From positions 1,488,001 to 1,552,000 of the forward strand of contig NZ_CP094828.1 in NCBI RefSeq assembly GCF_022865125.1: a DNA stretch of 64,000 nt, in the 5' to 3' direction. Below are positions 8,723 through 16,894 of this stretch, piece after piece. The notes under the pieces are model-generated. The model was not told where the DNA came from, searched no databases, and worked only from the letters and a program-made list of their open reading frames with translations. A program made the translations under genes and the position numbers. This DNA is from Acuticoccus sp. I52.16.1. GTDB taxonomy: Bacteria > Pseudomonadota > Alphaproteobacteria > Rhizobiales > Amorphaceae. Every line of letters starts with the position of its first letter. Position 1 is the first letter of the stretch.

Positions 8723-9259
8723 ATGCCCCGACCCGCCCTCCCCGCCTGCCCCACGCGCCGCCGCGTGCTCCACCTCGCCGGCCGCCTCGCCGCCGCGCTT
8801 TGCGCCGCCGGTCCGGTGAACGCCGCGGGGCCGGGGGAGCGGGCGGCCGCGCTCGCCGTCGAGGACGCGCAAGGGATCGTGCGCCCTCTGGCGGCGCACC
8901 TCGGCGGGGCACCGGCGGCGGTCCACTTCTGGGCGACGTGGTGCGCGCCGTGCCTCGCGGAACTGCCGCGCCTCGACGCGCTGCTGGCGGACCGGCCGGA
9001 CCTCGCGGCGCGCGTCCTCCTGGTGTCGGTGGACACCCGGCCGATCGGCGAGGTGCGGGCCTTTCTCGCCGACCGGGTCGGGGTGGCGCTCGACACCCTG
9101 CGCGTCGCCCGAGGGACGGCGGGCGACGCCTTCGGCCTCACCGGCTATCCCGCGACGGTGTTCGTCGCCGCCGACGGGACGGCCGAGGTGGCCGCCGGCT
9201 CGCTCGACTGGACGGACCCGGCGGTGATCGCGGATCTCGCGCGCCGTCTCCTCGACTGA
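8723..9259 (+). CDS. TlpA-like thioredoxin-fold thiol-disulfide protein
   Basis: A 178-residue exported protein with an Arg-rich N-terminus (RRRVLHLAGRLAAAL) and hydrophobic signal ending near AAG. The thioredoxin-like domain has the active site WATWCAPCLAELPRLD (about 71-86), and the cis-proline loop is represented by LTGYPATVFV. TlpA/ResA-type proteins keep periplasmic cysteines reduced, for example for cytochrome c or metal-centre assembly. It converges with the FtsX-type permease gene, 5 bases away. The neighbouring minus-strand system has a secreted CPFC protein that could be a redox client, which is only a suggestion from context. Confidence 0.85.
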   Translation: MPRPALPACPTRRRVLHLAGRLAAALCAAGPVNAAGPGERAAALAVEDAQGIVRPLAAHLGGAPAAVHFWATWCAPCLAELPRLDALLADRPDLAARVLLVSVDTRPIGEVRAFLADRVGVALDTLRVARGTAGDAFGLTGYPATVFVAADGTAEVAAGSLDWTDPAVIADLARRLLD

Positions 9260-9264
9260 GCGGG

Positions 9265-10641
9265 TCAGCCGCGCAGCGCGCGCACGACGCTGCGCGGCGA
9301 GGCGGCGAGCCCCGGCAGCAGCGCCAACACCACCGCCACGGTGACGAATGCGGCGACGAGATGCACCTCGCGCCACCCCAGCGCGGCGGTGACGAGGATG
9401 TCCGTCCGCGCGGTGAGGACGCGCGACAGGATGAGCGTCGCCCCGTAGCCGACGCCGAGCCCCGCCACCGCGCCGACCGAGATCAGCACCGCCGCGTAGG
9501 ACCATACCACCGCCAGGACGAACCGCACCGGCGCGCCCAGCGCCCGCAGCAGCGCCAGCCGCTGCGCATAGAGCCGGGTGAGGATGACGAGCCCCGTCAG
9601 CACCCCCGCCGCCACCAGGACCTGCGTGACAATCGCCAGCAGCGACATCACCTGCCGCACGTCGCCCAGCAGGGCGTGAAGCTGGGCGAGCACCGCACCG
9701 GGGAAGAAGGCCATCACGTCCGCGCGCGTGAAGTCCGAGCGCAGGGCGTAGTTGGCCCACATCTCGTCCGCCCGCACGATGATCGCCGGCGTGCCGGGGA
9801 AGGACGCCGCGTCGAACGGCTCGCCGACGGCCCCGTCCCAGCCCGCCCCGTGGCCGCTGGCGAGCCCGTGGACGTGCCACACGGCCTCCACCGGGACCAG
9901 CACGGCGCGGTCCCAGGGGCTCCCGGTGGGCGCCATGCGGCCGACGACGTGGAAGTCGGCGCCCTCGTGGGCGTGCTCGTCGGCGGCCGGGCCATGGCCG
10001 TGCGCGGGCTCGAACGCGTCGCCCACCGCCAGCGGCACGTGGGCGCCCACCACCGCCTCCGTCTCGTCGGCGAAGACCCGGCCCTCGGCGAGGGCCCCGC
10101 CCAGGTGGTCGACGAAGCGCGGCGTGGTGCCGACGACGGGGGCTCCATGGACGCTGTCGCCGAAAGCGATCGGCGCGGCGACGGCGACGCGGGGATCGGC
10201 CGCGACTTGCGCGTAGACCTCGCCCGAGAGGAGCGGCACGTCGGCCGGTTGCAGATAGACGGCTGCGAGCAGCATCGTCATTTCGCTGCCCGGCGCGGCG
10301 AGGACGAGGTCGAACTTGTCGGCCGCGCGGGCCGTGCCGGCGCGCAGACCCCGCTCCTGGGCGATCAGGCCGACGCCGATGCCGACCGAGATCGCGATCA
10401 GCGCCACGAACATCAGGTTCGTCAGCCGGAAGCGCCACAGCATCGCCCCCACCAGGGAGGCGGGACGGAAGCCGGCGGTGAGCGCGAGGCCGAGGAGCAG
10501 CGCCGGCAGCAGCAGACCCACGGTGAAGAGGGCGTCCTGCATGCCGGGGGCGAGGCTCTCCCAGCCGAGACGCAGGCGGTCATACTGCGCGCAGAGCATG
10601 GCGAGCGTCTCGGTCAGCGCGGGCGGCAGGCGGTCAAGCAT
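9265..10641 (-). CDS. FtsX-type ABC permease with histidine-rich extracytoplasmic loop
   Basis: A 458-residue membrane protein. Hydrophobic helices lie near 38-58, 76-95, about 340-365, 385-415 and 430-450, with a large loop from about 100 to 330, the MacB/FtsX layout plus one extra N-terminal helix. The loop is rich in histidine between residues 214 and 264 (H214, H216, H223, H225, H231, H256, H258, H264). In the Zur-regulated zrgABCDE zinc systems of Vibrio, similar FtsX-type permeases occur with an ATPase and a DUF3299 protein. I therefore infer a metal-linked, probably zinc, function. It overlaps the upstream ATPase gene by 8 bases. A lipoprotein-release or export role like MacB/LolCE cannot be excluded. 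Confidence 0.8.
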   Translation of the reverse strand: MLDRLPPALTETLAMLCAQYDRLRLGWESLAPGMQDALFTVGLLLPALLLGLALTAGFRPASLVGAMLWRFRLTNLMFVALIAISVGIGVGLIAQERGLRAGTARAADKFDLVLAAPGSEMTMLLAAVYLQPADVPLLSGEVYAQVAADPRVAVAAPIAFGDSVHGAPVVGTTPRFVDHLGGALAEGRVFADETEAVVGAHVPLAVGDAFEPAHGHGPAADEHAHEGADFHVVGRMAPTGSPWDRAVLVPVEAVWHVHGLASGHGAGWDGAVGEPFDAASFPGTPAIIVRADEMWANYALRSDFTRADVMAFFPGAVLAQLHALLGDVRQVMSLLAIVTQVLVAAGVLTGLVILTRLYAQRLALLRALGAPVRFVLAVVWSYAAVLISVGAVAGLGVGYGATLILSRVLTARTDILVTAALGWREVHLVAAFVTVAVVLALLPGLAASPRSVVRALRG

Positions 10642-11320
10642 GGGCCGGCTCCGCGTCGCCCATGACGAGGGCGCCGTTCTCGATCGTGACGACGCGGTCC
10701 ATCGCGGCGAGCAACGCGTCGTCGTGGCTGACCGCGATCAGCGTCTTGCCACCCCCGCGCGCGGCGCCGACGAGATCGTCGACGATGTGGGCGCGGGCGA
10801 CGGCGTCGAGGCTGGCGGTCGGCTCGTCGGCGAGGATGACTTCGGGGTCGGCGGTGAGCGCGCGGGCGAGCGCGATGCGCTGGCGTTCGCCGCCCGAGAA
10901 GGTGCGCGCGGCCCGGCGGCCGGCTGGGACGCCGAGTTCGGCGAGACGCTCGCTCGCCCGGCGGCGCAACGGGGCCCGCCGGCGGCGGGGGGAGAAGGCG
11001 GCGCAGATCGCGGCGTTGGCCTCCGCCCCAAGCTCCTCGAACAGCAGGAAGTCCTGGAAGACGAGGCCGACATTGTCACGCCGGAAGCGGGCGCGGGCGC
11101 CGGAGCGGATGGCGAGAATGTCCCGCTCGCCCCAGGCGACACGGCCGCGCGCGTCGGGGATCAGGCCGGCGATCGCGTAAAGGAAGGTCGACTTGCCGGC
11201 GCCCGACGGTCCGCGGATACCGACGCACTCGCCCGGTGCCGCGGCGAAGTCGGCCACCGCGACGAGGCGGCGGTCGGAAGCGCTCACCACCAGCGACGAG
11301 ACGGCGAGAGAAAGGCCCAT
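10634..11320 (-). CDS. ABC transporter ATP-binding protein (MacB/LolD type)
   Basis: A 228-residue single-module ABC ATPase with Walker A GPSGAGKS (about 37-44), Q-loop VFQDFLLFEELG, signature FSGGERQRIALARAL, Walker B VILADEPTASLD and the switch histidine in VSHDD. The size and the short form are typical of LolD/MacB ATPases that work with FtsX-type permeases. Its end overlaps the permease start by 8 bases, so they form one complex. The gene is 68 bases downstream of the CPFC secreted protein gene. Confidence 0.9.
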   Translation of the reverse strand: MGLSLAVSSLVVSASDRRLVAVADFAAAPGECVGIRGPSGAGKSTFLYAIAGLIPDARGRVAWGERDILAIRSGARARFRRDNVGLVFQDFLLFEELGAEANAAICAAFSPRRRRAPLRRRASERLAELGVPAGRRAARTFSGGERQRIALARALTADPEVILADEPTASLDAVARAHIVDDLVGAARGGGKTLIAVSHDDALLAAMDRVVTIENGALVMGDAEPAHA

Positions 11321-11388
11321 GATGCCTCGATGGTTGGCGCCGGCGGGCGCGCCGCGGCGTGGGAGGGAGCGGCCGCGTTCAACCGCGC

Positions 11389-11820
11389 TCAGTCGCGCTC
11401 GAAGCTCGCGTCGGTCAGGCGCACGCGCGACAGGAAGCCCGTGTCGGGGTCGCGATAGTCGCCGATCTCCAGCGTGCCGCGGGCGACGATGGGGACATTG
11501 TAGGCCACCACGTCGAGGTTGCGCTTGAGGTAGACGGCGAGGATGTCCTCCGGCCAGTCGGCCGAAGTCTCGCAGAAGGGGCAGACCGCCATCGGCCGCT
11601 TGGTCAGCACGAAGAAGCGCGCATCCGCCTTCAGCGGCGGGGCCATGTAGCCGGCGACATCGACCCGCCGGCCGGTCCGGGCCTTGGCATAGTCGGAAAA
11701 GTCGCCGCCCTTGAGGTAGAGCTCGCGCAGCTTCACCGCGTCGTCCGCAGCCGGGGCCGGCCGCGCCAGCGTGACGAGCGAGAGGGCTGACGCCCCGGTG
11801 AGGAAGGTCCGACGATCCAT
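11389..11820 (-). CDS. Tat-exported CPFC protein, DUF3299-like
   Basis: About 143 residues from MDRRTFLTGASALSLVTLA, a twin-arginine signal (DRRTFL) ending at AAD. The mature part has VAGYMAPPL (about 54-62) followed by RFFVLTKRPMAVCPFCE and ends with RGTLEIGDYRDPDTGFLSRVRLTDA. This GYM-x-P layout with a small OB-like fold recalls DUF3299 proteins found with zinc-responsive FtsX-type ABC genes; here the usual ligand loop is replaced by a CPFC pair that could bind metal or heme or do redox chemistry. Starts further upstream (11829, 11847) are possible, but the Tat motif argues for 11820. First gene of the set with the ATPase and permease. Confidence 0.6.
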   Translation of the reverse strand: MDRRTFLTGASALSLVTLARPAPAADDAVKLRELYLKGGDFSDYAKARTGRRVDVAGYMAPPLKADARFFVLTKRPMAVCPFCETSADWPEDILAVYLKRNLDVVAYNVPIVARGTLEIGDYRDPDTGFLSRVRLTDASFERD

Positions 11821-11841
11821 CGTCCGCATTCCGTTACTCGA

Positions 11842-11877
11842 TGACAAATAGAGATGAGAGGCCGCCGGAGCGGCCTC
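11842..11877 (-). terminator. Hairpin downstream of phoA
   Basis: A perfect 8-base inverted repeat, GAGGCCGC at 11858-11865 and GCGGCCTC at 11870-11877, with a CGGA loop. On the minus strand it is followed by a moderately T-rich stretch (TCATCTCTATTTG). It sits 22 bases after the phoA stop and ahead of the CPFC gene, so it probably ends or attenuates phoA transcription. Confidence 0.5.
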
Positions 11878-11898
11878 CCGTGGGTCGCGGCGGCAGGA

Positions 11899-13410
11899 TT
11901 ATTGCGCGCCGCCCTTCACCGCATAGTCCATCACGTGGAAGATGTAGTTCTGCTCGACGGTGCCGTCGAACAGGTGGGCGAACGGCCCCTTGGCGTAGAT
12001 GGCGACGTCCTCGCCGGAGTGCGACTCGGAGGACATCGGGATCATCGCCTCCTGGACGAAGTCGATGTCGGTGGCCTCCTCCTGGGTCAGCTCGGCGCGG
12101 CCCTCGGGGGCGGCGTAGCTGTCGTCTGCCTGCTTCTTGATGACCGCGCCCGGACCGTTGAGGTAACCGATCACGGTGTAGGGCTTGCCGTCGTCGGCGA
12201 GCTCGGGCTTCTCGCCGTGCTCGACCTGACCGGCGACGATCTCCATGCACAGGCCCAGGATCGGCGAGCCGCGGCCGCAGTAGCCGTTGAACGCGATGGC
12301 ATGCTCATGGTCGGCGGTGACGATGATGAGGGTGTCCTCGTCGTTCGTCAGCGCGTCGGCGGCGGCGATCGCCTCGGCGAACTCCACGCCGTCGGTCAGC
12401 GTGCGGTAGGCGTTGCCGTCGTGGTTGGCATGGTCGACGCGGCCGGCCTCGATCTCGAGGTAGTAGCCGTCCTCGTTGTTGGCGAGGTACTGGATGGCGG
12501 CGCGGGTCATCTCCTCGAGCGAGGGCTCCTCGGCGGGGTCGCGGTCGGCCTCGTAGGCCATGTGCGAGTCCTCGAAGAGGCCCAGCACCGGGGTCGAGCC
12601 GTCCAGCGTCAGGCCCTCGAAGGTCTCGGTGTTCCAGGCGTACTGCACGCCCGCGTCCTTCGCCTGCTGGACGAGGTTGACCTCGTCCTTGCGGCGACCG
12701 TCGCCGCCTTCGTCGGTCGGCGTGCCGGCGGGCACGAAGTAGCGGCGACCCCCGCCCATGGCTAGGTCGACGACGCCGGCCTGCATCTGGTCGAAGAGCT
12801 GGGTGGCGATGTCCTTGGAGCCGGTGCAGCTCTCCGGCACGTCGCCCTCCCAATTGCGGTTGGCCGTCTTGGCGTAGACCGCGGCGGGGGTGGCGTGGGT
12901 GAGGCGCGCGGTGGAGATGACGCCGACCGACTTGCCCTCTCCGCTCATCATCTCGGCGAAGGTCGTCAGGCGGTTGCCCTCCTCGGAGGCGCAATCGTCA
13001 TGGACGCCGCCCTCGGGGGCGAGGTTGATGGTGTTGAAGATCTGCTTGACGCCGGTGTTCATCGAGCCGGCGGTCGGCGCGGAGTCGGGCGTCTGGGCGT
13101 TGACGTTGTAGGTCTTGACCAGAGCCAGGTACGGGAACGCCTCGTGCGGGAGGACGTGCTCCTCGCCGAGCTTGCCTTCCTGCTGCCCGGCGAACAGGCG
13201 GATGGCGTAGTTGGTGCCCACACCCATGCCGTCCGCGACGAAGAGGATCACGTTCTTGGCCGGGGTGGTGATCGGCTGGCGGGCGATCTTCTCGTTCAGC
13301 GTTGCCTGGGCATCGGTGAACCATTGGCTGGAAGCCTGCGGCAGGTCCTGGGCCTGAGCGGAACCGATCGCGAGCGCGATCGCCGTCGTGGCCAACGCGA
13401 GTGTCTTCAT
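11899..13410 (-). CDS. phoA: Alkaline phosphatase
   Basis: A 503-residue periplasmic phosphomonoesterase. Sec signal MKTLALATTAIALAIGSAQAQ, then NVILFVADGMGVGTNYA (metal-binding Asp), DSAPTAGSMNTGVK with the nucleophilic Ser, VDHANHDGN, ADHEHAIAFNG and SESHSGEDVAIYAKGP, which are the metal-ligand blocks of the family. These enzymes hold two Zn2+ and one Mg2+ and release phosphate from organic esters under phosphate starvation. The catalytic block reads DSAPTAG rather than the DSAGTAT form of E. coli PhoA, as seen in marine/Vibrio-type enzymes. A Pho box lies 48 bases upstream, and a metal-type ABC set lies downstream. Confidence 0.93.
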   Translation of the reverse strand: MKTLALATTAIALAIGSAQAQDLPQASSQWFTDAQATLNEKIARQPITTPAKNVILFVADGMGVGTNYAIRLFAGQQEGKLGEEHVLPHEAFPYLALVKTYNVNAQTPDSAPTAGSMNTGVKQIFNTINLAPEGGVHDDCASEEGNRLTTFAEMMSGEGKSVGVISTARLTHATPAAVYAKTANRNWEGDVPESCTGSKDIATQLFDQMQAGVVDLAMGGGRRYFVPAGTPTDEGGDGRRKDEVNLVQQAKDAGVQYAWNTETFEGLTLDGSTPVLGLFEDSHMAYEADRDPAEEPSLEEMTRAAIQYLANNEDGYYLEIEAGRVDHANHDGNAYRTLTDGVEFAEAIAAADALTNDEDTLIIVTADHEHAIAFNGYCGRGSPILGLCMEIVAGQVEHGEKPELADDGKPYTVIGYLNGPGAVIKKQADDSYAAPEGRAELTQEEATDIDFVQEAMIPMSSESHSGEDVAIYAKGPFAHLFDGTVEQNYIFHVMDYAVKGGAQ

Positions 13411-13458
13411 GGCGTCCTCTTGGGGTCGAGCGATGTGGCTGCCGCATAGACCGCGAAT

Positions 13459-13476
13459 ATGACACGGCGATCACAG
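13459..13476 (-). promoter_or_regulatory. Pho box (PhoB-binding direct repeat) upstream of phoA
   Basis: On the minus strand the 18 bases read CTGTGATCGCCGTGTCAT: two 7-base units, CTGTGAT and GTGTCAT, each one mismatch from CTGTCAT and spaced exactly 11 bases start to start with a 4-base spacer, the PHO-box arrangement. It ends 48 bases before the phoA ATG. A weaker third unit may follow towards the gene. Confidence 0.7.
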
Positions 13477-13557
13477 AAGACGCGTCCGGCCCGAATGCCG
13501 GCGTCGCCGGAACGCTCGACGCTCACCCGCAGGTGGAAGGCTCGCCCCCGGTCGGCC

Positions 13558-14325
13558 TCAACGGTTGCGAGGCTTGGCGTCGTTCCGGCGGGCGCGCAGG
13601 GCCTGGCGCAGGTTGCGGCGGCGCAGGTGGCCGAGCCGCTCGATCGCCCCGCGCGCGCTCGCCGCGTCGCCGCGGAGGATCGCCTCCGTGAGAGTGCGAT
13701 GGTCGCCCAGCGCCTCGGTGTGGCTGTCCGCGTCCAGGAAAAGGGGCGACATGAAGGTGGACAGCGCCGTCTCGATCACGCCGTAGACGTGACCGCAGAA
13801 CTGGTTGTTGGCTCCATCGATCAAGGTGTGATGGAACCGGTATTCGACGTTGGCGAGCTCTTCGCGGTCGGCCGTGTTGGCCGCTTCCATCCGCTCGAAG
13901 GCGAGTTTGAGGGCCGCTCGGTCGAAGCTGTCGTCCTCGGCGGCGCGACCGCAGGCGATCATCTCCACCGCCAGGACGAAGTCGACCAGGTCGTCGAGCA
14001 CCTTGTCGTCGGGGTCGTAGCGAATCCGCCAGTCGATCACGTTGCGATCGAACAGGCTCCAGCTTTCGACCGGCGTGACCTCGGTGCCGAGGCGGCGGCG
14101 AGTCCGCAGCATGCCCTTGGCGACGAGGGTCCGCACCGCTTCCCGCACCACGGTGCGCGAGACGCCCAGCTCCTCGACGATATCGGTCTCGTTCGGCAGG
14201 ATGCCGCCGATGGGGACCTGGCCGCTGACGATGCGACGCGCGATCGCCTCCACCGTGACGACGAGCAATGTTGCCCCCGGGGGCGCAGGCGTCGCGATGC
14301 GACTAGCTGTCCCGAACCGAGTCAT
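13558..14325 (-). CDS. GntR family regulator, FadR (FCD) subfamily
   Basis: About 255 residues from MTRFGTASR. The winged helix-turn-helix is at about 25-90, with VTVEAIARRIVSGQVPIGG, LPNETDIVEELGVSRTVVREAV and RTRRRLGTEV. The C-terminal FCD domain has EYRFHHTLIDGANNQF and LGDHRTLTEAI, whose Asp/His residues bind a metal and ligand. FadR-type regulators of sugar-acid or carboxylate catabolism look like this. Neither start (14325 or an ATG at 14379) has a clear Shine-Dalgarno; 14325 is preferred because the bases beyond it are AT-rich and contain inverted repeats. The target is not evident; the nearby PfkB kinase is a candidate. Confidence 0.85.
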   Translation of the reverse strand: MTRFGTASRIATPAPPGATLLVVTVEAIARRIVSGQVPIGGILPNETDIVEELGVSRTVVREAVRTLVAKGMLRTRRRLGTEVTPVESWSLFDRNVIDWRIRYDPDDKVLDDLVDFVLAVEMIACGRAAEDDSFDRAALKLAFERMEAANTADREELANVEYRFHHTLIDGANNQFCGHVYGVIETALSTFMSPLFLDADSHTEALGDHRTLTEAILRGDAASARGAIERLGHLRRRNLRQALRARRNDAKPRNR

Positions 14326-14380
14326 GTGCAGGCCAATTGCATTTTCATCTGAAATCTCATTTGCATAGCAGCAATGCATG

Positions 14381-14415
14381 AAAAATCCGATGAATGCACT
14401 ATTGTTCGGATTTTT
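14381..14415. terminator. 10-base inverted repeat flanked by A/T tracts
   Basis: AAAAATCCGA at 14381-14390 and TCGGATTTTT at 14406-14415 form a perfect inverted repeat with a 15-base loop. Read on the minus strand it follows the TAXI gene and ends in TTTTT, as an intrinsic terminator would. It also lies just upstream of the GntR gene, so it could instead be an operator for that regulator. Confidence 0.45.
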
Positions 14416-14445
14416 GAGAAAAAACGCCCTTCATACATCTGATAT

Positions 14446-14460
14446 GCCTAATTTATAGGC
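14446..14460. promoter_or_regulatory. Small AT-rich palindrome, possible regulator site
   Basis: GCCTA-ATTTA-TAGGC is a perfect 5+5 inverted repeat in a 160-base AT-rich gap (14326-14488) between the GntR gene and the TAXI gene. The gap stands out from the surrounding GC-rich DNA. A GntR autoregulatory site or part of the terminator region is possible; nothing decides between them. Confidence 0.3.
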
Positions 14461-14488
14461 TGAATGACATGATTTCATCTCAATTTCG

Positions 14489-15808
14489 TCACGTTGTCGG
14501 CACCACATCCGGCCGAATTGCCAGCCCCGCCGCCCGGTCCGATCGCACCAGAAGTTGCCGATGGTTCAACGTAGAGGCCGCAGCTTGCCACGCAAAGGAG
14601 AATGAGAGCAGCGACTTCTCTTCGATGCGGTCGAGATCGAGGTCGACGATCACCCGTTCGAATAAGGCGAACAAATCGAGCCGGATGCGGTCGAACTCCG
14701 CGTCGCTGTCCGCTGCCTCGATGCGTGACACGATCTCGACGATTTCGAGATTATAATGGTCTGCTCGGTTCTTGCGCGCGTTGGAGAGCCAGATCCGCGC
14801 CTGCCACAGGCCGGAGGCCAGCAGCGCCAGCGCCGTCACCCCCAGCGCCAGAGGCTCGGCGTACTCGACGATGAAGATGGGGTCGTCCTGCTCGTAGTAG
14901 CGGTCCGCCCCCGGATGGACGCCGAAGGCCAGCCGCTCCTCGTCGGTGGGGGCGGTGATGAAGGCGGCTTGCGGAAGCTGGCGCACCATCGCCTGGCGCT
15001 GCTCGAAGAGGGCGCGGGTGACCGCCTCCACCGTGGAATCGGGGACGTTGCGGCCCACGGCCAGCAGGCTGCGCACCGAGACGACGGGGATCGGCCGATC
15101 CGGCACCGGCCGCTCGCCGGAGTAGGCGCCGACCGGCACCTCCTTGGCCTCCAGCGCCGGGTCGAACAGCGCCATCGCTTCGGCCTGGTCGATCGGCACC
15201 AGCTGCGTCGGCGTCGACTTGATGATCTCCTGGATCGTCTGGTTGCCCAGCGCCACCACCATGAAGAAGGCGTCGATCTCGCCCTTGCGGATCGCCTCGG
15301 CATGGTCGGCCAGATTGCCGCGGATGATCGTCAGCGACGACTCCGGCACCTCGTAGTGCGCCAGCAGGCGATCGAACAGCGCGTTGGAACCCGCACCCGG
15401 CGGCATCAGGCCGATGGTCTTGCCGCGCAGATCGTTGACCGACTCGATCCCCGAGCCGACGCGTGCGACGAGGTGAAAGGCCTCGGGGAAGAGACGAGCC
15501 ATCACCGTGACGTTGCTGGCGACCGGCGTGTCGCCCTGGATGAGGCCGAACGCGGCCTCGCCGTCCTGGATGCGCTTGGCGTTCTGGCTCGACCCGGCGG
15601 AGGGCATCGCCTCGATCCGGGCGACGCCCTTGCGCTCCAGCGTGGTGGCCAGCACCTCGCCGAAGGCGGCGTAGGTCCCGCCGCTGGTGCCCGAGCTGAG
15701 CTTCAGGACATCGGAACTGCGCCCCTCCAGCTGCCACAGGGCGAGTGTCGCGCCGATCGCGAGCGCCAGCACCGCCACGGCGGAGTAAACGAGAGGTCGG
15801 CGCGTCAT
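14489..15808 (-). CDS. TAXI-type solute-binding protein with C-terminal membrane helix and cytoplasmic tail
   Basis: 439 residues from MTRRPLVYS. An N-terminal helix (about 8-25) acts as signal or anchor. The TAXI/TRAP binding domain follows, with LSSGTSGGTYAAFGEVLA, SAGSSQNAKRIQDGEAAFGLIQGD and LRGKTIGLMPPGAGSNALF. Most TAXI proteins end there, but this one continues with a second hydrophobic segment (PLALGVTALALLASGLW, about 320-340) and a charged cytoplasmic tail of about 95 residues rich in Asp/Glu/Arg and probably helical. No TRAP permease is next to it. It may be a membrane-bound sensor or adaptor rather than a transporter subunit. Divergent from the sugar kinase gene, 100 bases apart. 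Confidence 0.75.
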   Translation of the reverse strand: MTRRPLVYSAVAVLALAIGATLALWQLEGRSSDVLKLSSGTSGGTYAAFGEVLATTLERKGVARIEAMPSAGSSQNAKRIQDGEAAFGLIQGDTPVASNVTVMARLFPEAFHLVARVGSGIESVNDLRGKTIGLMPPGAGSNALFDRLLAHYEVPESSLTIIRGNLADHAEAIRKGEIDAFFMVVALGNQTIQEIIKSTPTQLVPIDQAEAMALFDPALEAKEVPVGAYSGERPVPDRPIPVVSVRSLLAVGRNVPDSTVEAVTRALFEQRQAMVRQLPQAAFITAPTDEERLAFGVHPGADRYYEQDDPIFIVEYAEPLALGVTALALLASGLWQARIWLSNARKNRADHYNLEIVEIVSRIEAADSDAEFDRIRLDLFALFERVIVDLDLDRIEEKSLLSFSFAWQAAASTLNHRQLLVRSDRAAGLAIRPDVVPTT

Positions 15809-15908
15809 GGTCGTCCCTGGGGTTAATACGGGCTCGGAATGCGGTACCGTTGAAGAAAAGAGTGCAACAGGCAAGCCGGCGTTGCGGGATGCCACCGGAG
15901 GAGGAAGA

Positions 15909-16880
15909 ATGAGCGTACTCGTGTGCGGTGAGATGCTCTACGACGTCTTCGTCGAGGGACCGACCGAGAAGGGCTTCGCGCTGGATGCGCGGATCGGCGG
16001 CTCGGCGCTCAACGTCGCCGTGGGGCTGGCGCGGCTCGGCCGCCCGGTGAGCCAGCTGACGGGCGTCTCCCACGATATGTTCGGCCAGCGCCTCGCCGCC
16101 TTCCTCGCCGGCGAAGGGGTCGACACCTCGCACCTCGTGCGCACCCCCGCCCCGACGACGCTGGCGACCGTCACGCCGGGGCCGGACGGCTCGCCCGCCT
16201 ACGCCTTCTACGGCGAGGGGGCGGCGGACCGGCAGGTCGAGGTCGCCCATCTGCCCGACCCTTCCGGGTTCGACGCGCTGGTGTTCGGCTGTTTCTCGCT
16301 CATCACCCGGCCGACCAGCTGCTCGTTCCTGGAACTGGCGCGCCGGGCCAAGGCGGCCCGCCCCGCCCCGCTGGTGGTTCTCGACCCCAACGTGCGCCGC
16401 ACCGTCGAGCCCGACGCTGCCGTCTGGCGCCGCCGCATCGCCGATTTCGCCGCCCATGCCGATCTCGTGAAGACCTCCCGCGAGGACCTCGACGAGACCT
16501 ACGCGGAGGCGGCCGAAACGGTGGTCGCGCGCTGGCTGGCCGAGGGGATCACCGCCGTGATCGTCACCGACGGGCCGCGCGGCGCGACGCTCCACACCCG
16601 CGCCCGAACGGTGACGGTGCCCGCCGCCCCGGTCGCCGTGGTCGACACCGTGGGCGCGGGCGACAGTTTCCTCGCCGCCGTCCTCGCCGCGCTGTCGGAC
16701 GCCGGGGTGACGACGGCGCCGCAGATCGCCGCGCTCGACGAGGCGGCGTGCCGCGCCGTGCTGCAATTCGCGGTGCGGGCGGCCGGCGTCACCTGCACGC
16801 GCCGCGGCGCCGACCTCCCCCGCCGCGCCGACCTCGCCACCCCGCCCGATCCGGTTGCCGATGCGGGAGGAAGGCGCTAA
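15909..16880 (+). CDS. PfkB family carbohydrate kinase (fructokinase-like)
   Basis: A 323-residue ribokinase-fold sugar kinase. The first PfkB signature is seen as RIGGSALNVAVGLARLGRP (about 28-46) and the second, with the catalytic Asp, as DTVGAGDSFLAAVLAAL (about 247-263). It phosphorylates a sugar or sugar acid with ATP; fructose or 2-keto-3-deoxygluconate are typical substrates, and the sequence alone does not decide. A strong GGAGGAGGAAGA lies just before the ATG. It is divergent from the TAXI gene and is followed 14 bases later by tRNA-Gln. Confidence 0.85.
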   Translation: MSVLVCGEMLYDVFVEGPTEKGFALDARIGGSALNVAVGLARLGRPVSQLTGVSHDMFGQRLAAFLAGEGVDTSHLVRTPAPTTLATVTPGPDGSPAYAFYGEGAADRQVEVAHLPDPSGFDALVFGCFSLITRPTSCSFLELARRAKAARPAPLVVLDPNVRRTVEPDAAVWRRRIADFAAHADLVKTSREDLDETYAEAAETVVARWLAEGITAVIVTDGPRGATLHTRARTVTVPAAPVAVVDTVGAGDSFLAAVLAALSDAGVTTAPQIAALDEAACRAVLQFAVRAAGVTCTRRGADLPRRADLATPPDPVADAGGRR

Positions 16881-16894
16881 ACGGTGACCCCGAT

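Noticed and set aside
11821-11898. A Zur box was sought between phoA and the CPFC/ABC genes
   Set aside because: No palindrome resembling the alphaproteobacterial Zur site was found; only the GC hairpin scored as a terminator is present.
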